Source: an uncultured Clostridia bacterium (GTDB lineage Bacteria; Bacillota; Clostridia; Christensenellales; Borkfalkiaceae). From it: DNA of 34,214 nt. The notes under the pieces were generated by a model that was given only the letters and a program-made list of their open reading frames with translations, was not told the DNA's origin and ran no database searches. This document shows, piece after piece, positions 1-7,688 of the stretch. Each line of letters begins with the position of its first letter. Position 1 is the stretch's first letter. The stretch is from positions 1-34,214 of the forward strand of contig CALVWW010000013.1 of the NCBI GenBank assembly GCA_944368155.1, in the 5' to 3' direction. The translations under genes and the position numbers were made by a program.

Positions 1-480
1 GCATACCGCGGCTTTGAAGGATTGCCGCAGGCGGGCGAAAAACTGATATGCACGCTCAACAACTGGGAACAGTTCATCGACGAAGAGATGCGCTACAACA
101 TGGTAAACGGCATAATAGGCTTTGTGCGCGAAGTTAAATACGAGGGTGAAAGCATGGGCTTTATGACCTTCCGCGCCGATTTTTTAAGCGAGGACTGCCC
201 TGAGACAGTGCCGTTTGATACGGGCATATTCGAAAACGGAATGTACCGCTACCGCCACGGCGACTATTTCGAGCGGTTCGACGAAGAGGGCAACGCCACC
301 GGGGCGTTCACGCTGAACAGGTTTGAGTTCGGCTACTGCATATCCTGTCACAAGGCGCAGGGTTCGGAGTTCGACAGCGCTATAGTCTTTGACGAAAGCT
401 ACGCCTTTAAAGAGGATGCAAACCGCTGGCTCTACACCGCAATCACCCGTGCGAAGAACAAACTGATAATTTTACGGTAA
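1..480 (+). CDS. RecD/Dda-like superfamily 1 helicase, C-terminal fragment
   Basis: The reading frame is open from the first base, so the gene starts outside the window and only about 159 C-terminal residues are visible. The end carries the UvrD_C_2-type signature of RecD and Dda helicases: CISCHKAQGSEFDSAIVF (motif V region) followed by WLYTAITRAKNKLIIL (motif VI, with the Arg that contacts ATP in the family). The middle part looks like the insertion that precedes motif V in RecD-like proteins. Such proteins unwind DNA 5' to 3' in repair or replication restart, but the N-terminal Walker A and any extra domains cannot be seen, so the exact type (RecD2, Dda-like or a phage-derived helicase) is open. 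A bidirectional terminator follows directly. Confidence 0.8.
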   Translation, partial: AYRGFEGLPQAGEKLICTLNNWEQFIDEEMRYNMVNGIIGFVREVKYEGESMGFMTFRADFLSEDCPETVPFDTGIFENGMYRYRHGDYFERFDEEGNATGAFTLNRFEFGYCISCHKAQGSEFDSAIVFDESYAFKEDANRWLYTAITRAKNKLIILR

Positions 481-485
481 TTTGC

Positions 486-524
486 AAAATAAGCGGGACG
501 GATTAAATCCGTCCCGCTTATTTT
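486..524. terminator. bidirectional intrinsic terminator
   Basis: A perfect inverted repeat with 19-nt arms (486-504 and 506-524) has a GC core AGCGGGACGGAT bounded by AAAAT and ATTTT. It sits between two convergent genes, so it can stop transcription from both sides. Confidence 0.85.
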
Positions 525-546
525 GCGTCATTGCTTCATGCTTTAA

Positions 547-846
547 TCAGACTATGCCTACTATAACGAGCACGATTGCCGCCACGAATACGAGAACGAA
601 AATCGCCGTCAGCACTTTGAAAAAGCCGCCGTGCCTGCCGGCAAACGCAAACGCGCCGAACGCAAGGCCTATGAGTGAAACAATTTTGCAGACGAGGTCG
701 AGAATGTTCATAACATCTCCGCCCACCGCTATGTCTGTGCTGATGAGGGGCAGCAGATACGTTATAAACGTAATTACCGCCGCAACTCCCAGTGCAACAA
801 AGCAACACAGCAAAGCGAATCCGCCGTTACCTTTTTTATCGCCCAT
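547..846 (-). CDS. small three-helix membrane protein, function unknown
   Basis: The product has 99 residues. I chose the ATG at 846 because AGGAGG lies 8 nt upstream (855-860); the longer frame up to 933 would run through the promoter. The sequence starts MGDKKGNGG and then shows three hydrophobic spans, roughly residues 10-33, 46-68 and 75-99, with short polar loops and a C-terminal end inside the last helix. No catalytic motif or known family is recognisable. The gene is monocistronic, with its own promoter at 882-910 and the 486-524 terminator downstream. It may be a small inner-membrane accessory protein, but that is only inferred from topology. Confidence 0.65.
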   Translation of the reverse strand: MGDKKGNGGFALLCCFVALGVAAVITFITYLLPLISTDIAVGGDVMNILDLVCKIVSLIGLAFGAFAFAGRHGGFFKVLTAIFVLVFVAAIVLVIVGIV

Positions 847-881
847 AATAATATCCTCCTTATCAGAATTTCTTTTTAAAA

Positions 882-910
882 AATTTACACCCAAAAGGCA
901 GGTTTTGCAA
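882..910 (-). promoter_or_regulatory. promoter of the small membrane protein gene
   Basis: On the minus strand TTGCAA (905-910), a 17-nt spacer and TAAATT (882-887) form a sigma-A-like promoter, about 35 nt ahead of the ATG at 846. The -10 is preceded by TG, close to an extended form. Confidence 0.55.
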
Positions 911-1060
911 GTATATGTCCGTTGAAAAATCAAACGTTCACAATAATTTCACATGCCGCCATGCGGCCGCAAAACTGCGGCACGTTCGGCAAACGCCCAA
1001 AAAATGCATATAACACTATTTTATTATGCTCAAAAAGCGCGCCGTTAAGCCTTACGGCAC

Positions 1061-1103
1061 AAACAAAAAGCGCGCGACTGAATTTTTAAATTCAGCCACG
1101 CGC
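1061..1103 (-). terminator. terminator of the LOG-phosphatase operon
   Basis: Inner stem 1078-1085 with 1088-1095 (CTGAATTT/AAATTCAG), outer stem 1072-1076 with 1099-1103 (GCGCG/CGCGC). On the minus strand the stem is followed by CTTTTTGTTT. It lies just past the stop codon of the phosphatase gene. Confidence 0.75.
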
Positions 1104-1140
1104 CCCGAAGTAATTTAATAATACCCGATTTATGTCTCGG

Positions 1141-1626
1141 TCAATAGCGGCTGTCGTAGCCGAGCATTTCGCCGTGCTCCGAGAGAACATAATTCAAAAA
1201 CCCTGCGCACCCGTCAGAAATGTCCGAAAACGCCCTCTCGAAATCGCGCGTGTACCACGGGTCGGCCACATCGCGCGGGCGTGAGGTAAACGAGCACAGT
1301 TTGAACACCTTGTCGGAACAGGCGCCGCCGGTCAGGCGGAGCACGTCGAAGAGATTTCCCGAATCCATCACGAGCACATAGTCGGCGTTTATCACCTCGC
1401 GCTTTGTGAGCTGGCGGGAAATGTGCCCGCCCTCTATGCCGTGCGCGCGCAATATCTTCATTGCCGGCGGATAAACGGAGTTCCCCTCCTCCTCGTCGGA
1501 AGTTGCGCGCGAGGAGATACTGAACGAAAGCTCCAGCCCCCGCTCCTTAACCATCTGCTTAAAGACAAGTTCCGCCATGGGCGAGCGGCAAATATTGCCC
1601 AGGCAGACAAAAATCACAGAAATCAC
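1141..1626 (-). CDS. low-molecular-weight protein-tyrosine phosphatase
   Basis: The product has 161 residues, the usual size for the family. The P-loop CLGNICRS begins at Cys8, the nucleophile, with Arg14 binding phosphate, and the acid/base motif DPWY is at residues 122-125. Enzymes of this family (YfkJ, Wzb, PtpA) remove phosphate from tyrosine or arginine side chains in the cytoplasm. No tyrosine kinase or capsule gene is adjacent, so the substrate cannot be read from context. It starts 10 bp after the LOG-family gene, with which it should be co-transcribed from the promoter at 2308-2336, and is followed by a terminator. Confidence 0.92.
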   Translation of the reverse strand: MISVIFVCLGNICRSPMAELVFKQMVKERGLELSFSISSRATSDEEEGNSVYPPAMKILRAHGIEGGHISRQLTKREVINADYVLVMDSGNLFDVLRLTGGACSDKVFKLCSFTSRPRDVADPWYTRDFERAFSDISDGCAGFLNYVLSEHGEMLGYDSRY

Positions 1627-1636
1627 CGCCCTGTCC

Positions 1637-2221
1637 TCAATCGATGCTTTTAAGCTCTCTCCAAGATTCAGACGGGGGGCAATAATTTTCGAGATAATCT
1701 AAAAGCTCATCGGCGTCGGTAAAATATTTATACATATGAAGGCATCCCTCTGCAAGGAACTTCTTTTGCGCCATCTCGCGCATAAAGGTTTCAAGCGTGT
1801 CGAAATAGCCCTCAATATTGAACATCGCAATGGCCTTTTTGTGCCTGCCGAGCTGCTTGAGGGTTATAACTTCAAAAAACTCTTCAAAAGTACCTATGCC
1901 GCCCGGCGCTATTATAAACGCGTCGCAGTCGTCCTCCATCAGCGTTTTACGCTCGGCCATAGATTTTGTATATGTGAGCTTATCGCATTCAGTGTATATT
2001 TTTTCCACCCTCTCTTCGCGGAAAAATTCAGGAATTACGCCGTGGATATAGCCGCCGCCGGCCTTTGTGCCGCGCGCCGCCGCGCCCATAACGCCCGTAG
2101 CGCCCGCACCGAACACCAGCGAATGTCCGCGGAGCGCCATCTTTTCGGCAAGCGCCTCCACCTCCCTTATATATATTTCGTCAATATAGGCGCTCGAAGC
2201 GCCGAATATGCATATCTTCAT
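1637..2221 (-). CDS. LOG family protein (TIGR00730)
   Basis: The product has 194 residues, starting MKICIFGASS. The ATG at 2221 is preferred over the upstream in-frame ATG at 2281, because the mature family begins with this Rossmann strand. The hallmark PGGIGTFEE is at residues 106-114, and the Arg-Lys pair at 91-92 belongs to the nucleotide site. Proteins with this motif cleave nucleoside 5'-monophosphates to base and ribose phosphate (the plant LOG reaction). In bacteria the natural substrate is often AMP or another purine monophosphate and is unclear here. A strong promoter lies 80 nt upstream; the phosphatase gene follows 10 bp downstream. Confidence 0.88.
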   Translation of the reverse strand: MKICIFGASSAYIDEIYIREVEALAEKMALRGHSLVFGAGATGVMGAAARGTKAGGGYIHGVIPEFFREERVEKIYTECDKLTYTKSMAERKTLMEDDCDAFIIAPGGIGTFEEFFEVITLKQLGRHKKAIAMFNIEGYFDTLETFMREMAQKKFLAEGCLHMYKYFTDADELLDYLENYCPPSESWRELKSID

Positions 2222-2307
2222 ATCTGTACCTGCCTGCATATACTGCATGGACGGCATAAGCCGCAATTGAACGCGCAGCACATTAATTATTTTGCCGCCG
2301 CTCTTTT

Positions 2308-2336
2308 ATTATACGGAAATGAAAAAAAATTGTCAA
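2308..2336 (-). promoter_or_regulatory. consensus sigma-A promoter for the LOG-phosphatase operon
   Basis: On the minus strand TTGACA (2331-2336), exactly 17 nt, then TATAAT (2308-2313): full consensus. The predicted start near 2301 leaves an 80-nt leader. It separates this pair from the upstream radC-to-SDR unit. Confidence 0.88.
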
Positions 2337-2389
2337 CCCGCGGCATTGCCCTTACTCTGTATGCGGTGAGGTTCAGGCGCCGGCGGCGT

Positions 2390-3187
2390 TCAGCCGTAAA
2401 GCCGGCCTACTATGTAATTTACCAGCCGCCAGGGCAGAATTTTTTTCAGAAAAAGGAAAATTTTGTACTTGGTTCCACCCGCCGCGGCTACGGGAGGGTT
2501 TTTCCTTGAGGCAAGACGCACAATGCACTTTGCTATCTTCTCAGGCGGCATGCCGTTTTCTTCGTCGCGCTCCATCGCCGCGACAGCACGGGCGATTCTT
2601 TCGCCGTAGGCCGGGCTGTTTGCGGCATTTTTTTTGCGTGCCGAAGTAAAGTCCGTCTTAACATCTCCCGGGAGCACGCAAGCCACCTTTATGTTGAAAG
2701 GCGCGACCTCGTTGCGAAGCGCGTACGAAAGCGAGGAGAGCGCCGCCTTCGTCGCCGAATAAAAGGACTGAAAGGGAATGGCAAGCTCTGCCGCCACGGA
2801 GCTTACATTGATAATTGTACCCCCGCCGCCTTGCCGCATTGCGGGCACCGCGGCCTTTATCACATTGAGCGCGCCGAAAAAATTCACGTCGAATATTGCT
2901 TTTGCGTCCGGGAGCGAGGTATCTTCCACCGCCCCGGATATGCCCATGCCCGCGTTGTTGACGAGAACATCTATCCTGCCGTGCCCCCTCATTATCTTTT
3001 CCACAGCGGAAAATACGGCCTCTTCGTCGGTAACGTCGGTCGGAATGCACTCAAAGTCATTCACTGCCCGTCGGGCAAGGCAGACAACCTCGGCGCCTTC
3101 AGCCTTGAAAAGCCTGGCCGCCGCCATACCTATGCCGCTGCTCGCTCCGGTCACGACAACTGTTTTTCCCTTAAATCTGTTACCCAT
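2390..3187 (-). CDS. short-chain dehydrogenase/reductase (classical SDR)
   Basis: The product has 265 residues from the ATG at 3187, which has a GGCGG-type ribosome binding site. A Rossmann fold with TGASSGIG (residues 13-20) binds NAD(P); NNAG is at 77-80, and the catalytic set is Asn102, Ser130, Tyr143 and Lys147 (YSATK). After the core comes a basic, hydrophobic C-terminus (FLFLKKILPWRLVNYIVG), as in membrane-associated SDRs acting on lipids or steroids. The substrate cannot be named. It lies 61 bp behind the response regulator gene with no promoter or terminator that I can see between them, so it may be the last gene of the radC-kinase-regulator unit. Confidence 0.88.
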   Translation of the reverse strand: MGNRFKGKTVVVTGASSGIGMAAARLFKAEGAEVVCLARRAVNDFECIPTDVTDEEAVFSAVEKIMRGHGRIDVLVNNAGMGISGAVEDTSLPDAKAIFDVNFFGALNVIKAAVPAMRQGGGGTIINVSSVAAELAIPFQSFYSATKAALSSLSYALRNEVAPFNIKVACVLPGDVKTDFTSARKKNAANSPAYGERIARAVAAMERDEENGMPPEKIAKCIVRLASRKNPPVAAAGGTKYKIFLFLKKILPWRLVNYIVGRLYG

Positions 3188-3248
3188 AAAAAACCGCCGC
3201 CTTTTTAATTTGCCCCGCACTATGCCCTATTCAAAGCAAAATTATTGT

Positions 3249-3887
3249 TCAGGTTATTTCTTTTATTTTATTTATTGCGCTTATCCTGCTGTCTACGCCG
3301 AGCTTCAGATATATAGAGCTTATGTAGTTGCGCGCTGTGCCGTCGGAGAGCTTTATGGCCGAAGCAATCTGCCTGTTGGTAAACCCGTCTGCAAGCATGA
3401 GAGCGATATCGACCTCCCTGTCGGACAGGCCGAAGGCCTTTTTAAGCTTTAACTGCTTGTCCGAAGAGACGAGCATTGCGGCGTCGGTTATTTTTTTTGC
3501 TATCTTCGAAGGCAGAATAGTATCGCCCGCATATGCGTTCTTGATGGCGTCTATGAGCGCCGCCGAGCCGATATCCTTCAAAAGATAACCGCTTGCGCCG
3601 TTGTTTATTCCGCTTAAAATATAGTCGCTGTCGTCAAATGTCGTCAGAATAATTATCTTGGTATCGGGGCAGATTTCTTTTATTCTCTTGGTTGCGGCTA
3701 CGCCGTTCATTTCCGGCATGCGCACATCCATGAGTATTACGTCCGGATTTAAAGCGCGGGCCATCTCGACGGCCTGCACTCCGTCGTAAGCAATTCCGCA
3801 CACAGAAATATCGGGGCATGTTTCCAGAACGCTCTTTATGCCCTCGGAGAGAATTTTCTGGTCGTCTGCAAGCATTACTTTAATCAT
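3249..3887 (-). CDS. NarL/LuxR-type response regulator
   Basis: The product has 212 residues from the ATG at 3887. A GTG start at 3902 would add five residues but would consume the GTGAGG ribosome binding site. The receiver domain (residues 1-118) has the acidic pair Asp8-Asp9, the phospho-acceptor Asp54 in ILMDVRMPE, Thr82/83 and Lys104. A LuxR-type helix-turn-helix fills residues about 152-212 (LSDREVDIALMLADGFTNRQ). It is the obvious partner of the HisKA_3 kinase encoded just upstream, as in DesKR, LiaSR or YxjML pairs. No ABC or membrane-stress target gene is adjacent, so the stimulus is unknown. Confidence 0.93.
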   Translation of the reverse strand: MIKVMLADDQKILSEGIKSVLETCPDISVCGIAYDGVQAVEMARALNPDVILMDVRMPEMNGVAATKRIKEICPDTKIIILTTFDDSDYILSGINNGASGYLLKDIGSAALIDAIKNAYAGDTILPSKIAKKITDAAMLVSSDKQLKLKKAFGLSDREVDIALMLADGFTNRQIASAIKLSDGTARNYISSIYLKLGVDSRISAINKIKEIT

Positions 3888-3897
3888 AATAAAATAC

Positions 3898-3953
3898 CTC
3901 ACAAAATTTTCGCTGCGCCGTTATTTGTTTTTATACTCTCACAAAATTTTCGC
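3898..3953 (-). repeat. 16-bp direct repeat between kinase and regulator genes
   Basis: The 16-mer CTCACAAAATTTTCGC occurs at 3898-3913 and again at 3938-3953, 40 bp apart. The first copy contains the ribosome binding site of the regulator gene (GTGAGG on the minus strand). It fits a local duplication or paired protein-binding sites. Confidence 0.7.
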
Positions 3954-3978
3954 GCGGGGTATGCGCGCCATCATTTAA

Positions 3979-5217
3979 CTAAACCTTTATCGTCACTTCA
4001 ACTTCGCAACCCTCGTCCGGCTCGCCTGAAAGCCGTATACCTCCGCCGAATTCAGCAGCCTTTTCGCGCATGCTTTTAAGTCCGTACCCCTCTACCGCTC
4101 CGGCCGCTATGCCGCTGCCGTTGTCAGATACGAGCAACGTGACTTCGTCGTTTCTCTTCCTTGCTTCGATATAAAATGCAGTGGCGCCGCCGTGGCGTAT
4201 GCCGTTGGAAATACATTCCTTTACGCTGTTGCACAGGAAGCGCGTGCGCTCCTCCTCCAGCGAAATATCTTCAACGTCGCACCTTATTTTCAAATCTGTA
4301 GAATCGACAGTCTGCGCAACAATCTCCTCGACGCCGTCCTTTAACGAAGTCGCGGCAGGACGCCCTGCCAGCAGGTGGACGCTGGAACGCATTTGCTCAA
4401 GCGCGTTCTTGGCCTGAATATTGGCCGAGATTATTTTACTTTTTGCCGCCTCCGGGTCGCTGTCTATGAGCAGTTTGGCCGCCTCTGTCTGCATTATGAC
4501 GGTAGTTATAGAGTGCCCGGCATTATCGTGTATGTCTTTGGCTATTCTGTTGCGCTCTTCAAATACTGCCGTCTGCGAGAGCTTTTCATAGGCCGACTTG
4601 AGTTCCGCCTTGTTCTCGTCCGCCTCGGAAAGAGCTGCGGAAAGCTGCCTGCTCATGCGGTAGAAACGCATTACCGCCACGACAATGATGAAGTGTATGC
4701 ATAGAACGATGAGGCCGAAGAGACAGCCGCCGAGAATTTCGGTTATGGACATAGGGAGCGAAGCTCCGCTGTATACTCGTACCCAGCCGAGTACAAATGA
4801 CGCAACGAATACCGCGGCGCTTACGCCGAAAAGTATTATATTTGTCCTGAACCTGTCGCAGCTCATATAAAGCTCGGTTGCCGCAAGGCAATAGAGTATG
4901 ACGGTAAAATCGTTGCCAGTTATAATGGAAACAATAAGCAAAAAAAACAGGTCGGCGCCGTACATCCCGATTTTTACGTTGAGCGGTTTTACAACATAAA
5001 AACCGAGCGCGACAGAAACGCTTAAAAACACACAGCAGACGACGAGCATTACGTACATCCACCACTGTCCGTTATCGCCCCTGTCGCCAGCCAGATACTG
5101 GGCTCCATACTGCGCGCAGATAACCAGCTCCATAATTATAACAGACACGACTATCGCCGCGCCAAGCCATTTGCGGACGTCTTCGTAATTCAGTTTGAAT
5201 CTGTGTTTATTTTCCAT
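3979..5217 (-). CDS. sensor histidine kinase, HisKA_3 type
   Basis: The product has 412 residues. The N-terminal half is a membrane domain with about five or six hydrophobic spans between residues 18 and 184, without a large extracellular loop, so it probably senses a signal in or near the membrane. A short coiled-coil (190-220) leads to the HisKA_3 box ERNRIAKDIHDNAGHS with phospho-acceptor His230. The ATPase domain has the N box (SVKECISNGIRHGG, 331-344), G1 DNGSG (365-369) and G2 GYGL (377-380). It overlaps the end of radC by 11 bp and has no clear ribosome binding site of its own, so translational coupling is likely. The cognate regulator lies downstream. Confidence 0.92.
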   Translation of the reverse strand: MENKHRFKLNYEDVRKWLGAAIVVSVIIMELVICAQYGAQYLAGDRGDNGQWWMYVMLVVCCVFLSVSVALGFYVVKPLNVKIGMYGADLFFLLIVSIITGNDFTVILYCLAATELYMSCDRFRTNIILFGVSAAVFVASFVLGWVRVYSGASLPMSITEILGGCLFGLIVLCIHFIIVVAVMRFYRMSRQLSAALSEADENKAELKSAYEKLSQTAVFEERNRIAKDIHDNAGHSITTVIMQTEAAKLLIDSDPEAAKSKIISANIQAKNALEQMRSSVHLLAGRPAATSLKDGVEEIVAQTVDSTDLKIRCDVEDISLEEERTRFLCNSVKECISNGIRHGGATAFYIEARKRNDEVTLLVSDNGSGIAAGAVEGYGLKSMREKAAEFGGGIRLSGEPDEGCEVEVTIKV

Positions 5218-5914
5218 GCTTAATCAGGTTGCGGATTGAGTATTCGCGCTCGATTTCATCCAGCCTGCCCGCGTCGAAGTAGCTGAAAATATCGCTGTCG
5301 GAGGAGTAAATGACGTGGTCGTAAAGGCGGACGTTGTTCATGCTGCATATTATCTGGCACTGCTTTGTAAAATCATCGTCCATCTGCGAAGGACGCGAGC
5401 CTCCGCCGGTATGGTTATGCGCGATAATCATGCCGTACGGGTGCGAAACGGAAATCAGCTTTATGACTTCTTCCGGCTGAACGACCACTTTGTCGCTGTC
5501 GCCAGAAGAAAAGCGGCATATTCTCATAAGTTTGCCATTCTTATCGAGAAAGTACAGCTCAAGTTTTTCCACGGAAAGGCCGCGCATTCTAAGCTTAACA
5601 AAGTCGTAAATGTCGCCCCTGTTTGCGAGCACGGTAAATGAAGTCGCATTGTTGCCCTTTTCAACGCACTGCCCCACGCACATAAGATAGAGCGCCACCT
5701 GTTCGCCCACGCCCGGCACAGAGATAAGCTCTTCAAAGTCAGCCGAAAGCACCTCTGCAATACTCGGAAAGCGGTTGAGCAGTTCATGCGCTATAGGGTT
5801 TGTGTTCTTTCGGGGATAGGCGTTGAAGAGCAGAATTTCGAGCAATTCGTGCTCATAAAGGTTTCCGCCGTTTTTAAGTTTTTCATACAGCCTGCGCCTG
5901 TGACCTTCGTGCAC
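5207..5914 (-). CDS. radC: RadC-like JAB/MPN domain protein
   Basis: The product has 235 residues from a GTG start at 5914 with GGAG 9 nt upstream. An N-terminal helix-hairpin-helix (SVPGVGEQ, residues 65-72) precedes the JAB metalloprotease-like domain. The metal motif is intact: His166 and His168 (HNH), then Ser176 and Asp179, that is HxH-x7-SxxD. RadC was named for repair, but its enzymatic role is still unclear; relatives in mobile elements and competence loci suggest action on DNA-associated substrates. The proline after HNH seen in many family members is replaced by Thr169. It is the first gene of a unit with the two-component pair, which is unusual since radC often sits with maf and mreB. 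Confidence 0.85.
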   Translation of the reverse strand: MHEGHRRRLYEKLKNGGNLYEHELLEILLFNAYPRKNTNPIAHELLNRFPSIAEVLSADFEELISVPGVGEQVALYLMCVGQCVEKGNNATSFTVLANRGDIYDFVKLRMRGLSVEKLELYFLDKNGKLMRICRFSSGDSDKVVVQPEEVIKLISVSHPYGMIIAHNHTGGGSRPSQMDDDFTKQCQIICSMNNVRLYDHVIYSSDSDIFSYFDAGRLDEIEREYSIRNLIKHGK

Positions 5915-5956
5915 TTTGCTTTTCTCCGATAAAAAAGTAAAATTGTTCTTAAAATC

Positions 5957-5987
5957 ATTTTAACATAAAATTAAAAAAGTGTATAAT
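5957..5987. promoter_or_regulatory. overlapping divergent promoters of radC and the dipeptidase gene
   Basis: On the plus strand TTAACA (5960-5965), 16 nt, TATAAT (5982-5987) points to the dipeptidase gene. On the minus strand TATACA (5980-5985), 17 nt, TAAAAT (5957-5962), with an upstream TG, points to radC. The two promoters use the same 31 bp, so polymerase could occupy only one at a time. Confidence 0.6.
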
Positions 5988-5995
5988 ATTTTTAA

Positions 5996-6057
5996 GCCGC
6001 GCGCAAAAAATTTGGCGGGCGGAAACTACATTTTATAAGCGCGCGGCATTCCGCGCG
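5996..6057 (+). promoter_or_regulatory. structured 5' leader with two exclusive hairpins
   Basis: In the roughly 80-nt leader of the dipeptidase mRNA, GCCGCGCGC (5996-6004) can pair with GCGCGCGGC (6039-6047). The latter can instead pair with CCGCGCG (6051-6057) in a tight hairpin with a CATT loop. The second hairpin ends just before the AAGGAC ribosome binding site at 6061. The two folds exclude each other, as in a switch. Confidence 0.4.
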
Positions 6058-6076
6058 TTCAAGGACGGTTTTTTAT

Positions 6077-7333
6077 ATGTCAGTTTACACCGACGAAATC
6101 AAAAAGAAAATTTCGCAGATAGTGCGTTTCCCTTCCTACCAACAGCCTGCGGAGCACGGGATGCCCTTCGGCGCGCCCGCGGCCGAGGCTCTCACCTACT
6201 TTTTAAGCCTTGCTAAAAATATGGGTTTCGAAACGCACAACTACGACAACTATGCCGGCGAAGTTATCTTCGGCGAAGGCGAGGAATTTGCCGTGCTCGC
6301 CCACCTCGACGTGGTGCCCGCCGGCAGCGGCTGGGAGCATGAACCTTTCGGCGGCGAGATAGACAATGAAAACGGCCGCATCTGGGGCAGGGGCACCATG
6401 GACGACAAGGGTCCCGCAATAATTATGCTCTATTGCCTAAAGGCGCTCAAAGACGAGGGGTTTACCCCTTCGCGCAAGATAAAACTGATTGTCGGTTGCA
6501 ACGAAGAGACGGGCTGGGCGTGCATTGAGCACTACAACAAGGTTGCGCACATGCCCGAAGAGGGAATTTCTCCCGACGCCGACTTCCCCGTTATCTACGC
6601 CGAAAAGGGCATACTGCACATAAAGTTCACCTATACCGTAAAGGGAGCACGCTTTGCCGAACTCAAGGGCGGCGAACGCGCGAACATGGTGTGCGATTTA
6701 TGTTCCGCATCGGCAGATTCCTCATACGGCGACCCCTCTGCATACGGGCTGAGCCTTGAAAACGGCAAAGTCGTATCGCACGGAAAGTCGGCGCACGGCT
6801 CAACGCCGGGAGAGGGCGTTAACGCAATAGAACCAATGCTGCGCTACTTAAAGCTCGACGGCATGGCAGATATGCTTTTCAAAGAGCAGTTCTCTTTGAA
6901 AGGACTTAAGGACGAGACCGGCGAACTCACCTTTTCGCCCGACATGATAAAGAGCAGCGGCGAGGAGATTGCCGTCACCTGCGACATACGCTATCCCGCC
7001 ACGATGACCGAAAGCCAGATATTATCGAGAATAAACGGATACGGCATACCCTATAAAATCATGCACTCACAGGCACCTTTATACGGTGAAAAAGACGGAT
7101 TCCTGATAAAAACGCTGTGCGACGTATACAACGAGGTGTGCGGAACGGACGTTCAGCCCATCGCAATAGGCGGCGGCACATATGCAAGAGCACTTAAGCG
7201 CGGCGCCGCTTTCGGGCCCGAGGAAGCCGGCGAAGAGAGCACAATTCATCAGGCGAACGAATATATAACGTTTGAAAAGATTGAAAAATGCTTTAAGATT
7301 TATAAACTCGCCCTGGAGAGGCTGACAAGGTAA
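6077..7333 (+). CDS. Sapep/PepV-like M20 metallodipeptidase
   Basis: The product has 418 residues, somewhat shorter than typical PepV (about 470). The di-zinc (or manganese) site of M20 enzymes is visible: His76 and Asp78 in AHLDVVPAG, the bridging Asp in GRGTMDDKGP (104-113), catalytic Glu143 and metal ligand Glu144 in CNEETG, Asp168 in PDADFP, and a late His in STIHQANEY. A lid domain lies between about residues 180 and 300. Such enzymes cleave Xaa dipeptides in the cytoplasm for amino acid supply. It is monocistronic, reads from the promoter at 5982, and has an unusual structured leader. Peptide specificity cannot be told from sequence. Confidence 0.9.
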   Translation: MSVYTDEIKKKISQIVRFPSYQQPAEHGMPFGAPAAEALTYFLSLAKNMGFETHNYDNYAGEVIFGEGEEFAVLAHLDVVPAGSGWEHEPFGGEIDNENGRIWGRGTMDDKGPAIIMLYCLKALKDEGFTPSRKIKLIVGCNEETGWACIEHYNKVAHMPEEGISPDADFPVIYAEKGILHIKFTYTVKGARFAELKGGERANMVCDLCSASADSSYGDPSAYGLSLENGKVVSHGKSAHGSTPGEGVNAIEPMLRYLKLDGMADMLFKEQFSLKGLKDETGELTFSPDMIKSSGEEIAVTCDIRYPATMTESQILSRINGYGIPYKIMHSQAPLYGEKDGFLIKTLCDVYNEVCGTDVQPIAIGGGTYARALKRGAAFGPEEAGEESTIHQANEYITFEKIEKCFKIYKLALERLTR

Positions 7334-7350
7334 TTTAACGCGCAGAATTG

Positions 7351-7384
7351 TGCCGCCGCGCGCAAAATTTTGTGCGCGGCGGCA
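7351..7384. terminator. GC-rich hairpin after the dipeptidase gene
   Basis: Arms 7351-7367 and 7368-7384 pair with one G-T wobble. The expected run of T on the plus strand is missing (TTAAAAAAAG follows), so termination strength is uncertain. Confidence 0.5.
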
Positions 7385-7443
7385 TTAAAAAAAGCCCGAC
7401 ATAAAATTTGCATTACTTTTTGCAAAACCTTTTGATAAAAGTT

Positions 7444-7472
7444 TTGACAAAACGGCAAAAATGTGATATATT
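7444..7472 (+). promoter_or_regulatory. promoter of the tRNA-Ser gene
   Basis: TTGACA (7444-7449), 17 nt, TATATT (7467-7472). The predicted start near 7479 leaves a leader of about 65 nt before the mature tRNA. Confidence 0.8.
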
Positions 7473-7545
7473 GTGTAAGTCTTTACGGCGCAGGCCAAAA
7501 GACGCGTGCCGACAAGAGCTATCTGCACGCAAAACATTTGCATAT

Positions 7546-7636
7546 GCAGATGTACCCAAGTGGCTCAAGGGGCTCCCCTGCTAAGGGAGTAGTGCGGGAA
7601 ACTGCAGCGTGAGTTCAAATCTCACCATCTGCGCCA
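7546..7636 (+). tRNA. tRNA-Ser (anticodon GCU)
   Basis: A 91-nt class II tRNA with CCA encoded. The acceptor stem is GCAGATG (7546-7552) with CATCTGC (7626-7632), the discriminator is G7633 and CCA is 7634-7636. The anticodon stem is CTCCC (7573-7577) with GGGAG (7585-7589), and the loop CTGCTAA carries anticodon GCT at 7580-7582, which reads AGC and AGU. A long variable arm, the mark of serine tRNAs, follows. The T arm is GTGAG-TTCAAAT-CTCAC. It has its own promoter and a strong terminator. Confidence 0.97.
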
Positions 7637-7671
7637 AAAAAGCGGAGAGGAAAATTCCTCTCCGCTTTTTT
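7636..7671 (+). terminator. terminator of the tRNA-Ser gene
   Basis: The stem AGCGGAGAGGAA/TTCCTCTCCGCT is extended by an A run and followed by TTTTTT. It begins at the CCA end of the tRNA. Confidence 0.92.
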
Positions 7672-7688
7672 GGTTGTAATTTTGTGTT

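Noticed and set aside
1-480. Edge of a prophage because of the Dda-like helicase
   Set aside because: Neighbouring genes are housekeeping and no phage gene is visible; such helicases also occur as chromosomal genes.
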